From NCBI RefSeq assembly GCF_025716875.1, contig NZ_JAOVZB010000004.1:62001-126000 (forward strand): 64,000 nt of DNA, written 5' to 3'. The position numbers were made by a program, and so were the translations under genes. Shown in pieces: positions 28,942-39,297 of this stretch (position 1 is its first letter; each line of letters begins with the position of its first letter). The notes under the pieces were generated by a model. The model did no database searches. It saw only the letters and a list, made by a program, of their open reading frames with translations, and had not been told where the DNA came from. Source of the stretch: Marinomonas sargassi. GTDB taxonomy: Bacteria > Pseudomonadota > Gammaproteobacteria > Pseudomonadales > Marinomonadaceae.

Positions 28942-28972
28942 AAAAAAACCAGACAAAATGTCTGGTTTTTTT
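28942..28972 (-). terminator. Terminator after lpxC
   Basis: A perfect 14-base stem, 28942-28955 with 28959-28972 (AAAAAAACCAGACA), with a 3-base loop. It ends the dcw/lpxC transcript upstream of secA; A/T runs on both sides. Confidence 0.88.
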
Positions 28973-28997
28973 AAATCTAGATTAAATAAAGCTCAGA

Positions 28998-29915
28998 TTA
29001 AGCGCCCGCTAATACAGGATCCACATAAACAACTGGCTTAGTTTGAGCTTCGTCTTCAAAGACCACATATTCCCAAGCATCTTGATGTTCGAGCAATGCT
29101 AGAGTTAATCTGTTATTCAAACCATGTCCAGATTTATGAGCTTTATATTCACCTATTAAGCTATGGCCCAATAGATATAAGTCACCAATCGCATCTAACA
29201 CTTTATGGCGAACCAACTCATCCCTATAACGAAGACCTTCATCGTTAAGAACACGATAATCGTCAAGGACAATTGCATTCTCCATGTTAGCGCCACGAGC
29301 AAGATCATTATTTTTAAAGTATTCAAGATCTTTCATAAAACCAAAGGTTCTAGCACGACTAATTTCTTTAACAAAGGTTGTTGTCGAGAAATCAAACGAT
29401 GTATTTTGTACGTCTTCACCAATAGCCGGATGATCAAAGTCGATAGCGAAAGAAAGACGGAAACCAGAATGAGGCTCCAGCGAAGCAAATTTATCACCTT
29501 CATCAACACGAATAGGCTTTTTCACTCGAATAAATTTCTTCGGCGCATTCTGCGCTTCCAAACCAGCAGACTGGAGTAAGAAAACGAACGGGCTAGCACT
29601 ACCATCCATCAAAGGAACTTCACTAGCACTAACTTCAACGTATGCGTTATCAACGCCTAAACCAGCCATTGCTGATAATAGATGTTCTACAGTACTAACC
29701 TTCACATCACCTTGGCATAAAGCAGTAGCAAAGTTTGTTGAGCCGACTAGTCGGGCATCTCCAGGAATCTCTACAGCAGGTTCCAAGTCAGTACGAACAA
29801 ATACGATACCTGTATTTACTGGTGCTGGTTTAAGTGTCAAATACACTTTTTCGCCAGAGTGTAGACCTACCCCAGTTGCTCGAATGATATTTTTTAGTGT
29901 GTGTTGGCGTACCAT
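28998..29915 (-). CDS. lpxC: UDP-3-O-acyl-N-acetylglucosamine deacetylase
   Basis: A 305-residue zinc deacetylase for the committed step of lipid A synthesis. Zinc ligand His78 is in STVEHLLSA and the other two in [11 protein letters not shown] near residues 237-241; the [11 protein letters not shown] segment near 265 holds the catalytic histidine. LpxC level is normally set by FtsH proteolysis through its C-terminus. It lies after ftsZ, the canonical place. Confidence 0.97.
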   Translation of the reverse strand: MVRQHTLKNIIRATGVGLHSGEKVYLTLKPAPVNTGIVFVRTDLEPAVEIPGDARLVGSTNFATALCQGDVKVSTVEHLLSAMAGLGVDNAYVEVSASEVPLMDGSASPFVFLLQSAGLEAQNAPKKFIRVKKPIRVDEGDKFASLEPHSGFRLSFAIDFDHPAIGEDVQNTSFDFSTTTFVKEISRARTFGFMKDLEYFKNNDLARGANMENAIVLDDYRVLNDEGLRYRDELVRHKVLDAIGDLYLLGHSLIGEYKAHKSGHGLNNRLTLALLEHQDAWEYVVFEDEAQTKPVVYVDPVLAGA

Positions 29916-29956
29916 GACATTCCTACAGTTTCATTACTAATATATTAATTTATGAA

Positions 29957-29985
29957 ATAGTATCAATAACTTGCTTATTATTCAA
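29957..29985 (-). promoter_or_regulatory. Putative lpxC promoter
   Basis: On the minus strand TTGAAT (29985-29980), 17-base spacer and TGATACTAT, an extended -10 with TACTAT at 29962-29957. It lies 42 bases upstream of the lpxC ATG in the 105-base ftsZ-lpxC gap, where no terminator is visible, so lpxC may also be reached by read-through. Confidence 0.45.
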
Positions 29986-30020
29986 TCAAGACTACCAATC
30001 TTACATATTTCTTACAGAAT

Positions 30021-31250
30021 CTAATCTGCTTGTCTACGTAAAAATGCAGGTATATCTAAATAAGACAATTTATCGTCACTTGAAGCAGCAGGTGCATCAC
30101 TAGATTCACCATTCACTTCCAAGTTTGCCACCACTTCACCCTCAGGCTTTGCCGATAACGGCTCAGCTTTTTTAACTTCCTTAACGACAGAAGCATCAAC
30201 ACTAGGTTTAACTGGTTCAGCTGTTTTCGATACAGACTGAGATGCAACCGATTCACCTACAGCAGACTTCATCTCAACAGAGCCACGACTTTCTAACCCT
30301 GTAACAACAACTGTCACACGCATATCTTCACCAACACTTGGATCGATAGCACAACCAATTACAACCGTTGCATCTTCCGATGCATATTCCTCAATGATGC
30401 CACCAACTTCAGTAAACTCGGACAGTCCAACCTCTTCATTGGCTGTGATATTTACTAACACCCCACGGGCACCCTTAAGATTTATATCTTCTAACAATGG
30501 GTTATGTATGGCAGCTTCAGCGGCCGTTTTAGCACGATCTTCACCAGTAGCATAACCAGTACCCATCATTGCCATACCCATTTCAGACATAACAGTTCTT
30601 ACATCTGCAAAGTCAACATTAATCAACCCAGGGCGAATGATTAAGTCTGTAATACCCTGCACAGCATTGAATAAAACATTATTCGCTTCACCAAACGCTT
30701 TTAATAGAGAAATATTCTTACCCAATACAGGCAATAAGCGCTCATTAGGCACGGTAATTAATGAATCGACATTTTCACGCAATTCTTTAATACCTTCATC
30801 TGCCACTCTTGCACGGCGGCGACCTTCAAAGGAGAATGGCTTGGTCACAACAGCAACTGTAAGGATACCTAATTCACGAGCAACTTTAGCAATAACAGGT
30901 GCAGCTCCAGTACCAGTACCGCCGCCCATACCAGCAGTAATAAAGACCATATCAGCACCTGAAAGCAGGTTAGTGATTTTCTCTTGATCTTCAAGAGCGG
31001 AGTCCCTACCAACCTCAGGGTTAGCACCGGCACCAAGACCTTTAGTAATTGCAGAACCTAGCTGTAAGGAGATTCCCGTATCAAAACCAACCAGAGCCTT
31101 CGAGTCCGTATTTGCACAAATAAACTCAACACCTTCCATGTGATTCTCAAGCATGTGGCGAACAGCATTACCGCCACCGCCACCAACTCCAATTACTTTT
31201 ATAACCGCATTATCAGCTAAATTATCTTCGGCTAAATCAAAGACATTCAT
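30021..31250 (-). CDS. ftsZ: Cell division protein FtsZ
   Basis: A 409-residue tubulin-like GTPase that forms the Z ring. The tubulin signature GGGTGTG is at about residues 109-115; GGGGGNAV at about 24-31 contacts nucleotide, and [15 protein letters not shown] is the T7 synergy loop region. A variable linker (about 310-395) leads to the C-terminal peptide [13 protein letters not shown] that binds FtsA and ZipA. ATG 31250 ([10 protein letters not shown]) has AAGGAG 10 bases upstream; the open frame upstream is not family-like. Confidence 0.98.
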   Translation of the reverse strand: MNVFDLAEDNLADNAVIKVIGVGGGGGNAVRHMLENHMEGVEFICANTDSKALVGFDTGISLQLGSAITKGLGAGANPEVGRDSALEDQEKITNLLSGADMVFITAGMGGGTGTGAAPVIAKVARELGILTVAVVTKPFSFEGRRRARVADEGIKELRENVDSLITVPNERLLPVLGKNISLLKAFGEANNVLFNAVQGITDLIIRPGLINVDFADVRTVMSEMGMAMMGTGYATGEDRAKTAAEAAIHNPLLEDINLKGARGVLVNITANEEVGLSEFTEVGGIIEEYASEDATVVIGCAIDPSVGEDMRVTVVVTGLESRGSVEMKSAVGESVASQSVSKTAEPVKPSVDASVVKEVKKAEPLSAKPEGEVVANLEVNGESSDAPAASSDDKLSYLDIPAFLRRQAD

Positions 31251-31289
31251 GGGCTTATCGCTCCTTAGTAAATTCTTTATCAATCTTGA

Positions 31290-32561
31290 CTAAATATAAC
31301 TCTGAAACCAATATTTAAGTTGTTGCCACACTTTCGCTACACTGAAAGAAGGCTTGATTTCACCAGATGTCAACACTGACGTATCTCGTTTATTGGACAT
31401 TTTAGAGTTCGTTTTTTTTGAGGTTTCTACCACCTCTGCATCTTTACTGCCGTAAGCCAATAAACCAACACTCGTTGAATATAATGGGTTATCGACAATA
31501 TCTGACATACCTTTAGTACAATCTGGCACAGATAACCTAACAGGCATCTGAAAAATCTTTTCAGCAAGTTCAGTAGCCCCCTCCATTAAAGAGGTACCGC
31601 CAGTAATAACTATGCCTGCAGGTATTCTTTCAGCATAGCCACTACGCCTTAGCTCATCTAATATCAAATTAAATATTTCTTCATACCTAGCTTCAACAAC
31701 TTCAGTTAAAGCATGACGCGTAATAGATCTTGGCTGTCTATCACCCACACTTGGAACATTTAACACCTGATCAGCTGACGCCATAGATGCCATTGCACAA
31801 GCATATTTAACTTTTAATTCTTCGGCATGTTTAATGGGTGTACGCAATGCCATAGATATATCATTGGTTACTTGGTCACCTGCGACAGGAACCACTGCCG
31901 TATGATAAAGCGCACCATCAATCCAAACCGCTATATCAGATGTACCCGCACCAATATCAACTAAACAAACACCTAAATCTTTCTCATCTTCACTTAATGA
32001 AGACTCACTCGATGCAAGCTGAGATAAAATAACCCCATCCACACCTAGACCACACTGTTTAATACACTTTTCGACATTCATAACTGCGTTAAGTGCACCA
32101 GAAATCATATGCACATTCGCCTCAAGACGAACGCCAGACATACCCAGTGGATCTTTAATACCTTCTTGGGAGTCTATATTGTATTCTTGAGGTAAAATAT
32201 GCAGCACACGCTGATCTGAGGAGATAGGAACAGCTTGCGCTGCATCAATTACACGTTCGATATCTTCTTTTTGAACTTCACTGTCTTTAATAGCGACAAT
32301 ACCATGAGAGTTCAAACTACGAATATGGCTTCCTGCAACACTTACATAAACAGAATGTATGTTACAGCCAGCCATAAGTTCGGCTTCTTCTACAGCCCTC
32401 TGAATAGACTTTATTGTTGAATCAATATTGATAACAACCCCACGCTTCATACCTTTAGAGCTATGAGATCCAATACCAACAATTTCCAAGCTACCATCTG
32501 CTGAGACTTCACCAACCAAACAGACAACTTTCGATGTACCTACGTCTAAACCGACTATCAT
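31290..32561 (-). CDS. ftsA: Cell division protein FtsA
   Basis: A 423-residue actin-like ATPase that anchors FtsZ to the membrane. The start IVGLDVGTSKVVCLVG is phosphate-1, LGVCLVDIGAGTSDIAVW phosphate-2 and GIVITGGTSLMEGA the adenosine motif. The C-terminal amphipathic helix (VWQQLKYWFQSYI) is the membrane anchor. The start at ATG 32561 has GGAAGG before it and lacks the few residues that precede this motif in E. coli FtsA. It lies 80 bases after ftsQ. Confidence 0.97.
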   Translation of the reverse strand: MIVGLDVGTSKVVCLVGEVSADGSLEIVGIGSHSSKGMKRGVVINIDSTIKSIQRAVEEAELMAGCNIHSVYVSVAGSHIRSLNSHGIVAIKDSEVQKEDIERVIDAAQAVPISSDQRVLHILPQEYNIDSQEGIKDPLGMSGVRLEANVHMISGALNAVMNVEKCIKQCGLGVDGVILSQLASSESSLSEDEKDLGVCLVDIGAGTSDIAVWIDGALYHTAVVPVAGDQVTNDISMALRTPIKHAEELKVKYACAMASMASADQVLNVPSVGDRQPRSITRHALTEVVEARYEEIFNLILDELRRSGYAERIPAGIVITGGTSLMEGATELAEKIFQMPVRLSVPDCTKGMSDIVDNPLYSTSVGLLAYGSKDAEVVETSKKTNSKMSNKRDTSVLTSGEIKPSFSVAKVWQQLKYWFQSYI

Positions 32562-32603
32562 TTTACCTTCCGGGCATTAAATACTGTGTAATCGACTCAC
32601 ATT

Positions 32604-32633
32604 TATATAATCAAATAGCAAATAGTAGGCCAA
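32604..32633 (-). promoter_or_regulatory. Putative internal ftsAZ promoter
   Basis: Minus-strand TTGGCC (32633-32628), 18-base spacer, TATATA (32609-32604) in the 80-base ftsQ-ftsA gap, the only sizeable gap between mraZ and ftsA. Internal ftsAZ promoters are known in E. coli. Confidence 0.35.
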
Positions 32634-32641
32634 CACTTAAA

Positions 32642-33313
32642 TTATTCTTTCCAAGCTACGGCAACACCATGCGGGTAACGTGCATCAACGGAAAAAACCT
32701 GCTCTATTCTACCTGATAAGTCGGTATTATATACAGCGATAAAACGCTGTAATCTGTCTAAAACTTGCTCTCTACCCAGCTTAACAGGAATACCATTTGA
32801 AAAGGTCACAGTCCAAGCACCTCGTGCCTCCAAAATAAGACTAGAGACCCTTAATGAAGTCGAGGCCAATACCTGACTTATTAAACCGAACTGTTCTAGC
32901 ACTATATCACTCGCCCCTTCTGGTCCATGCAAATGAGGAAGCGGCAAATCGACAGCCATTTTAGGGGAAAATACAACCGCCGTTGTGGACACTAATTGCC
33001 CTTCACGCCAGTATGCAAGAGGGGAATATTCTCTAACAAGTACCTGCAATTTATTTGGCCAAACTTTACGAACTTCTGCACTTTCAACCCATTCGGAAGC
33101 CAAAATAATACCTAACGAATCTTGTAACGATAAATCTAATAAGCTTCTATCAAGCAAACTCGAAAAATCTCCTTGCAGCTCAGCTTCCGTTACATTTAAG
33201 AGGTCACCCTTAATTTCAATTTCATTGATAGCAAACCAAGAGTCGATATCACTATTTTGCAATGAAGCGACCGCTATTAATAAAATAGCCCCTAATAACG
33301 CCGCAATTCTCAT
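32642..33313 (-). CDS. ftsQ: Cell division protein FtsQ with almost no cytoplasmic tail
   Basis: A 223-residue divisome protein, shorter than the about 275 residues of E. coli FtsQ. One membrane helix (about 3-17), a POTRA domain (about 30-98, INEIEIKGDLL onward) and the beta domain with HGPEGASDIVLEQF and ending VSVDARYPHGVAVAW-like. FtsQ recruits FtsBL. Only two residues precede the membrane helix, whereas E. coli has about 24. The ATG at 33313 is in the same frame as ddlB: ddlB TAA, one codon, then ATG, so no upstream start is possible. Confidence 0.92.
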   Translation of the reverse strand: MRIAALLGAILLIAVASLQNSDIDSWFAINEIEIKGDLLNVTEAELQGDFSSLLDRSLLDLSLQDSLGIILASEWVESAEVRKVWPNKLQVLVREYSPLAYWREGQLVSTTAVVFSPKMAVDLPLPHLHGPEGASDIVLEQFGLISQVLASTSLRVSSLILEARGAWTVTFSNGIPVKLGREQVLDRLQRFIAVYNTDLSGRIEQVFSVDARYPHGVAVAWKE

Positions 33314-33316
33314 CGA

Positions 33317-34270
33317 TTACTTAACCCCTTTTTGGCACCAAGCTTCCAGCGCAATTTTTTCTACCAAAGAAGCATAATTTACCCCTAAATGGTTAGCCGC
33401 CATAGGAACCAAACTATGAGAGGTCATACCAGGTGCGGTATTGACTTCTAAAACCCAAAACTTGCCTTCAACATCACGCATTACGTCTACTCGCCCCCAA
33501 CCAGAACAACCCAAAGAGCGATAAGCATCTAGCGCCAATTGCTTAACCAAGATTTCATCGTCATCGCTCAAACCAGACGGCAGCAGGTACTCTGTATCGT
33601 TTGCAATATACTTGGCCTCATAATCATAAAGCTCATGCTCTGCTGAGGCTTTCAGACCGATAACGGGATAAGCCTCGTCATCTATAATGGCTATTGTAAA
33701 TTCAGGACCATCAATAAAGGCCTCTACCAAGATATCCGAGTCGTACTCAAGTGCTTTCAATAAAGCGTTATCTAATTCAGTGCGATTCGCCGCTTTATTA
33801 ATCCCTATTGTGGAGCCTTCACGTGAAGGTTTAACAATGACAGGATAAGACATAGAGCTTTCAATAAGGTTCGCATCGGCATCTTTAACAAATGACAAGT
33901 AAGCTGGAGTGGGAATACCAATACCATGCCAGTAGCGCTTACTAAGTATTTTATCCATTGCCAAACCACAAGCCAGTGGAGAGCTACCCGTGTAAGGTTT
34001 ATTCAGCAACTCTAGAAGAGCCTGAATTCGTCCATCCTCCCCTTCACCGCCATGCAAGGCTATAAAAGCAAAATCGAACTCAGCGGATTGCAACTGAGTC
34101 ACTGGATCCAGTGAGCCATCGCAGCCATAAAGGTCTATTCCTATTACCTGATAGCCTTTCTCCTTTAGCCCTTCAATAACCAAAGGACCACTTTGTAAGG
34201 AAACCTCTCGTTCAGCCGAACGGCCACCGTAGATCACAGCAATAATGGATTCTTTTAATGTTTTCTGCAT
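33317..34270 (-). CDS. ddlB: D-alanine--D-alanine ligase
   Basis: A 317-residue ATP-grasp ligase making the D-Ala-D-Ala dipeptide for MurF. Family motifs: VIYGGRSAEREVSLQSG (near residue 13), ALHGGEGEDGRIQ (near 73), VKPSREGSTIGI (near 147) and the C-terminal VLEVNTAPGMTSHSLVP. The Tyr in DYEAKY (near 212) fits a D-Ala:D-Ala, vancomycin-sensitive enzyme. It lies between murC and ftsQ. Confidence 0.97.
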   Translation of the reverse strand: MQKTLKESIIAVIYGGRSAEREVSLQSGPLVIEGLKEKGYQVIGIDLYGCDGSLDPVTQLQSAEFDFAFIALHGGEGEDGRIQALLELLNKPYTGSSPLACGLAMDKILSKRYWHGIGIPTPAYLSFVKDADANLIESSMSYPVIVKPSREGSTIGINKAANRTELDNALLKALEYDSDILVEAFIDGPEFTIAIIDDEAYPVIGLKASAEHELYDYEAKYIANDTEYLLPSGLSDDDEILVKQLALDAYRSLGCSGWGRVDVMRDVEGKFWVLEVNTAPGMTSHSLVPMAANHLGVNYASLVEKIALEAWCQKGVK

Positions 34271-34271
34271 A

Positions 34272-35693
34272 TTAAATCCCGCTTATTGATAAGTTTTTAG
34301 ACACGTTCCCTATATCACCTGCACCTTGGGAAATAAACAAGTCGCCTTCACGCAGAACGTTTTTCAGGATTGATTTCAAATCCGCTTCGCTACCCACATG
34401 AATTGGGTCAATATTACCTCGTTGACGAATACTGCCACACAAAGACCGACTATCTGCGCCATTGACTGGGTTTTCCCCTGCGGCATAAACATCGAGCAAT
34501 AAAAGCACATCAACTTGAGATAAAACCCTTACAAAGTCTTCATACAAATCTCGGGTTCTCGTATATCTATGAGGCTGATACACCATAACCAGTCGTTTAT
34601 CTGGCCAACCCGCACGAATTGCTTTAATGGTTGCCAAAACCTCACTCGGGTGATGTCCATAATCATCAATAAACATGACTTTAGCGCCATCTGGAAGCTC
34701 TAATGGTTTTTGCTCTTGAAAGCGTCGACCGACTCCCTCAAAGCCCATCAAACCAGCCTGAATAGCATTAACATCAACCCCTAAATCAGTCGCCACTGCG
34801 ATAGTTGAAAGTGCATTAAGCACGTTGTGAAGCCCAGGCATTGGTAGACGAATTTTAATTGGCTCACCTTCAGGGCGGTGGGCTAAAAACTCACAATGAC
34901 GTCCAGTTTGAATAATATCAGTAGCGTAGAAATCGGCTTCCTGTTCAATACCATAAGTCAAAACAGGGCGACTCAAAGAAGGCAATATTTCTCGCACATT
35001 TTCATCATCAACACATAAAACCGCAAGACCGTAGAAAGGCAAATTATGTATAAACTCAATAAAGGTATGCTTTACCTTTTCAAAATCACCATCATAGGTA
35101 TCCATATGATCCTCATCTATGTTGGTGACAATGACAGATTGAGGTTGTAGATGAAGGAAAGAAGCGTCACTTTCATCCGCCTCAGCCACTAAATAAGAGC
35201 TACTACCTAGCTGCGCATTAGCCCCAGCGCTTGTCAGACGTCCACCAATAACAAAAGTAGGTGCATCACCTGTTGCTGCAAGAACAGATGCCATTAAGCT
35301 AGTTGTTGTCGTCTTACCATGTGTACCCGCAACAGCAATACCATGACGATAACGCATTAACTCCGCCAACATCTCAGCGCGGCGAACAATAGGAATACGA
35401 TGCTCTTTCCCCCATATTATTTCTGGGTTTGTCTCATTTATCGCCGTTGATACAACAATAACGTGGGCATCATAGACATTCTCTTCTTCATGCCCAAAAT
35501 AAACCTTAATACCCATCCCTTCTAAACGCTTAGTCACAGCAGAAGACTTAAGATCCGAACCTGAAACTTGATAGCCCTGATTGTGTAATACCTCAGCGAT
35601 ACCACACATACCCACACCACCAATACCAATAAAATGAATATTTTGAATACGACGCATGGTCGGAATATCGTACTGAGCTTTATTATCAATCAT
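34272..35693 (-). CDS. murC: UDP-N-acetylmuramate--L-alanine ligase
   Basis: A 473-residue Mur ligase adding L-alanine to UDP-MurNAc. The N-terminal dinucleotide-like [12 protein letters not shown] (near 23) and ATP loop GTHGKTTT (123-130) are typical, as is [14 protein letters not shown] near 345. The ATG overlaps the murG TGA (ATGA), showing translational coupling; ddlB follows by one base. Confidence 0.97.
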   Translation of the reverse strand: MIDNKAQYDIPTMRRIQNIHFIGIGGVGMCGIAEVLHNQGYQVSGSDLKSSAVTKRLEGMGIKVYFGHEEENVYDAHVIVVSTAINETNPEIIWGKEHRIPIVRRAEMLAELMRYRHGIAVAGTHGKTTTTSLMASVLAATGDAPTFVIGGRLTSAGANAQLGSSSYLVAEADESDASFLHLQPQSVIVTNIDEDHMDTYDGDFEKVKHTFIEFIHNLPFYGLAVLCVDDENVREILPSLSRPVLTYGIEQEADFYATDIIQTGRHCEFLAHRPEGEPIKIRLPMPGLHNVLNALSTIAVATDLGVDVNAIQAGLMGFEGVGRRFQEQKPLELPDGAKVMFIDDYGHHPSEVLATIKAIRAGWPDKRLVMVYQPHRYTRTRDLYEDFVRVLSQVDVLLLLDVYAAGENPVNGADSRSLCGSIRQRGNIDPIHVGSEADLKSILKNVLREGDLFISQGAGDIGNVSKNLSISGI

Positions 35694-36763
35694 GATTTTA
35701 TTAACCTTAAACAGTGTGCGACAACATCTTGTGTTGCATTAGGGTGAGCCGCTTTCTTCGCTTGCTCTCCCATTTTTAATAATGAATCGTCATTCTCAAT
35801 ACATTGAGAAAGCAACGATATAACTTTTTCAGTGGTAAGTAGCCCTTGAGGCAATAACAATGCGCCACCCATTTTTTCTAAATAACGCGCATTTTCAGTT
35901 TGGTGGTCATCAATCGCGTAAGGGTAAGGAACGAGAATAGAAGGCAAGCCAGCAATAGCCAACTCACTTACTGTCATAGCGCCTGCGCGGCACAAAACTA
36001 TATCTGCCCAATAATAAGCCTGATCCATATTATCAATATAAGCATCTACCCTAGCTTCAACACTGGCCGCTTTATAGAGTTCAGACACTTCATCAAAATT
36101 CCGTTTACCTGTCTGATGCCAAACGTCTAAACGCTGGGATAAAGGCCAATTTGACAACACCTCGGGCACAACATCATTAATTGCTTTCGCCCCTAAACTA
36201 CCGCCAACCACCAATAAACGAAGGGGGCGAGCCGCACCTTCTCTTGGCTCTCTTTTTAATTGCTGCAATATAGATGCCCGAACAGGGTTTCCAACAGTTA
36301 AACCCTTAGGTAAAGCACCATCAAAGGCTTGAAGTCTAGCATTAGCGATTTTTGCTAAAATTTTATTTGTCGTTCCAGCTATTGCATTCTGCTCATGTAT
36401 TACTAGAGGAATGCCCAAAATCTTGGCTGCTACACCACCAGGCCCAGCAACAAAGCCACCCATGCCTAAGATGACATCTGGCTTGACCTTTTGTAATACC
36501 GCAACAGCTTGCCCAATAGCGTGAAGTACTCGAAAAGGAGCAGCCAGAAGTCCCACAATACCTTTACCTCGCACCCCTTTTATAGATAAAGAATGCAATG
36601 GGATATCATATTCAGGGACAAGGGACTCTTCCATTCCACCTTTCGATCCTAGCCAAGAGACATCAAGCCCTTTATCACGAAAAGATTGAGCACACGCCAG
36701 GGCTGGGTATATATGACCACCTGTGCCCCCAGCCATCACAACAACTTTACTCACATTTTTCAT
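35690..36763 (-). CDS. murG: Lipid II synthase MurG (GlcNAc transferase)
   Basis: A 357-residue GT28 glycosyltransferase that adds GlcNAc to lipid I on the cytoplasmic membrane face. Signature loops: [14 protein letters not shown] (near 10), [14 protein letters not shown] (near 99), [12 protein letters not shown] (near 188) and [23 protein letters not shown] donor loop (near 268). Its ATG overlaps the ftsW stop (TAATG). Confidence 0.97.
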   Translation of the reverse strand: MKNVSKVVVMAGGTGGHIYPALACAQSFRDKGLDVSWLGSKGGMEESLVPEYDIPLHSLSIKGVRGKGIVGLLAAPFRVLHAIGQAVAVLQKVKPDVILGMGGFVAGPGGVAAKILGIPLVIHEQNAIAGTTNKILAKIANARLQAFDGALPKGLTVGNPVRASILQQLKREPREGAARPLRLLVVGGSLGAKAINDVVPEVLSNWPLSQRLDVWHQTGKRNFDEVSELYKAASVEARVDAYIDNMDQAYYWADIVLCRAGAMTVSELAIAGLPSILVPYPYAIDDHQTENARYLEKMGGALLLPQGLLTTEKVISLLSQCIENDDSLLKMGEQAKKAAHPNATQDVVAHCLRLIKS

Positions 36764-37941
36764 TAGGAATTGGCCTCTTCTGTTGGCTCTTCACTATTGT
36801 CAGCACGTCGATTTTCGATGTCTACTCGAGCAATGACAAACAAACTACTCAAGGTAATAATCAAACTACTACCACCATAACTAATTAAAGGCAGTGTCAG
36901 TCCTTTAGTTGGTAAAAAGCCAGTGTTTACACCAATGTTAATAATAACTTGAGCCAATATTAGAATTGCAAAACCAAAACACATATAAGCAGCAAAAGGA
37001 CGAGACATGGCCATCGCTTTATGGCCTATTTTAAACACTCTACTAATCAGCACAGCAAATAGAGCAATTAGAAATAATCCGCCCAACATACCGGTTTCTT
37101 CAACCCAAATAGAAAACACAAAATCTGTGTGAGCTTCTGGCAAATAAGAAAGTTTTTGAACACTGTTACCTAAACCAAGTCCAAACCATTCACCTCGGCC
37201 ATACGCTATTAGCGCCTGACTAAGTTGGTAACCTTGATTAAAAGGGTCTGCCCAAGGATCAATAAAGTTCATCAGACGTTTCATTCGATAACTTTCTGAA
37301 ACAGCAACGACCCCTAACATAGCAATAGCTCCCCCTAGCAAAAGTAAAAATTGATACAAGGGAGCACCACCTAAAAACAGCAATGCCATTACAGTACCAA
37401 GCAGCACAACCGAGGCACCAAAATCTGGTTCGAGTAACAAAAACAATAAAAATATACTGCATAAGCAAAGAGGCAGTAAGAACCCAGCCCAACCTTCACG
37501 AACCCGATCCGCCCTTCGAACTAGGTAGCCAGAAACATACACAACCATACATACTTTAGCGACTTCAGATGCCTGAAGGTTAAACACGACAAGATTAATC
37601 CAACGGCGGCTACCATTCACACTTTTACCAATTCCGGGAACAAGAACCAAAACCAGCAGGATCAGCGACAGCCCCATTAGGAGAATCCCCCACCGCTGCA
37701 ACTGTTGTGTTGGTATAGACAACAACACCCAGCCAGAAATCATCCCTAGGATCAGATATAGAATTTGACGCCCCATGAAGAAAAATGGATGACCATAGAT
37801 ACTTTCAGAGATGGAAATAGAAGCACTTGATACCATAACAATACCAAGGGCAAGAATAGCGACTATTGAAGCGATAAATAGAGAATCGACGCGAGAAAAC
37901 TCACGGGCAGTAACAGGATCAAGAAGCTTCAGCCATGTCAT
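36763..37941 (-). CDS. ftsW: Septal peptidoglycan glycosyltransferase FtsW
   Basis: A 392-residue SEDS protein with about ten membrane helices. The SEDS signatures GYQLSQALIAYGRGEWFGLGLG (residues around 235-256) and GLTLPLISYGGSS near 350 are present. With FtsI it polymerises septal glycan. It overlaps murD by 4 bases and murG by one. Confidence 0.96.
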   Translation of the reverse strand: MTWLKLLDPVTAREFSRVDSLFIASIVAILALGIVMVSSASISISESIYGHPFFFMGRQILYLILGMISGWVLLSIPTQQLQRWGILLMGLSLILLVLVLVPGIGKSVNGSRRWINLVVFNLQASEVAKVCMVVYVSGYLVRRADRVREGWAGFLLPLCLCSIFLLFLLLEPDFGASVVLLGTVMALLFLGGAPLYQFLLLLGGAIAMLGVVAVSESYRMKRLMNFIDPWADPFNQGYQLSQALIAYGRGEWFGLGLGNSVQKLSYLPEAHTDFVFSIWVEETGMLGGLFLIALFAVLISRVFKIGHKAMAMSRPFAAYMCFGFAILILAQVIINIGVNTGFLPTKGLTLPLISYGGSSLIITLSSLFVIARVDIENRRADNSEEPTEEANS

Positions 37942-39287
37942 AACGCTTTAACCAACTGCATAAAATGCTCACCACGCCTTTCAAAGCTCTGATACATATC
38001 GAAGCTGGCGCATGCAGGCGAAAAAAGCACAATATCCCCCTGCTCACTATCCAAACCGATCAGGTCAATAATTTGTTCTAAATTATCAAAACATTTAACC
38101 TCAACAGAGGTGGATAGAACACTCCCGATCTTTTTCTTATCCTGACCGAATAAATAGACTGTCTTAACAAACTGAGCTGCAGGTTTAATAAGGTCTTTAA
38201 AGTCCGCGCCTTTACCGTCACCACCAGCAATCAATAGAATATTTTTCTTTGTCAAAGATCCCAAACCATTTAGAGCAGCAATGGTCGCCCCAACATTTGT
38301 TCCTTTTGAATCGTTAATGAAAGTAACATTATCAAGTGTTCTAACTGTTTGACACCTATGCTCCAACCCTCCAAATTCAGACAGAACAGAGGCAATATCC
38401 GGAGACACAATTTCCAGTTTTAACATTTCCAAGATTGCTAATGCAGCCAAAACATTGGCGTAATTATGAGAGCCTTTTAGCTTAATTTGTGAGGTATGGT
38501 AAAGTCGTTCAACGCCTTTACATAACCAAGCACCGTCACCGTCTGGCAACATACCAAATTCTTTCAAATCTGGACTTTTTGTGGTGAAGGCTCGAACTGG
38601 TGTCGACTCAGCTAACAAAGGTGCCGTTAGGATGTCTTGCTTATTACAAACAGCCGCTTTACAGCCACGGTAAATTTTTTGTTTAACTCGCTGGTACTCA
38701 TAAAAATCATCGTATCTGTCCATATGATCTTCTGAGACGTTTAAAAGACAAGCAACATCCGCTTTCATGGCGTGAGTCGTTTCTAATTGGAAGCTTGAGA
38801 CTTCAAGAATATAAAAATCCGCTTGCTGCTCTAAAAGATCTAAGGCTGGCAGTCCGAGATTGCCACCAGCAATGGCTTTTTTACCTGAGGCGTTGATTAA
38901 AGCCTCGACTAATGTAGTTACCGTACTTTTCGCATTAGAGCCTGTGATAGCAACAAAAGGTTTATCTGCATAATCACAGAACAGATCCACATCCCCTCTC
39001 ATGGCCACACCATGCTCTGCTAAACGGCGTAATACTGGGGTTTTCAGAGAAATGCCAGGACTCACATACAACTCAGTGACATTTAATGTTTCTAAAACAT
39101 CTAAACTACCTGTGAATATTTTATCTTCTGAACAATACTCTTTAGCTTGCTCTAATCCTGGTGGGTTATCACGAGAATCAACAACATAAAACTCTATGCC
39201 TTTGTCCGCCAAGAAGCGCACACAAGATAAACCAGTCGCCCCCAAGCCCACAACGGCTCTAACCCGATCTGACCCGATCAACGACAT
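37938..39287 (-). CDS. murD: UDP-N-acetylmuramoyl-L-alanine--D-glutamate ligase
   Basis: A 449-residue Mur ligase adding D-glutamate. The N-terminal VVGLGATGLSC is the UDP-binding loop; the ATP loop is AITGSNAKSTV (GSNAKST at 116-122); LNVSEDHMDRY and FINDSKGTNVGAT are also family hallmarks. It lies 10 bases after mraY and overlaps ftsW. Confidence 0.97.
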   Translation of the reverse strand: MSLIGSDRVRAVVGLGATGLSCVRFLADKGIEFYVVDSRDNPPGLEQAKEYCSEDKIFTGSLDVLETLNVTELYVSPGISLKTPVLRRLAEHGVAMRGDVDLFCDYADKPFVAITGSNAKSTVTTLVEALINASGKKAIAGGNLGLPALDLLEQQADFYILEVSSFQLETTHAMKADVACLLNVSEDHMDRYDDFYEYQRVKQKIYRGCKAAVCNKQDILTAPLLAESTPVRAFTTKSPDLKEFGMLPDGDGAWLCKGVERLYHTSQIKLKGSHNYANVLAALAILEMLKLEIVSPDIASVLSEFGGLEHRCQTVRTLDNVTFINDSKGTNVGATIAALNGLGSLTKKNILLIAGGDGKGADFKDLIKPAAQFVKTVYLFGQDKKKIGSVLSTSVEVKCFDNLEQIIDLIGLDSEQGDIVLFSPACASFDMYQSFERRGEHFMQLVKAL

Positions 39288-39297
39288 GCAATAACTC

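Noticed and set aside
30637..30987. 116-codon frame antisense to ftsZ
   Set aside because: Shadow of a conserved gene, low-complexity Pro/Ala/Thr-rich product, no start signal.
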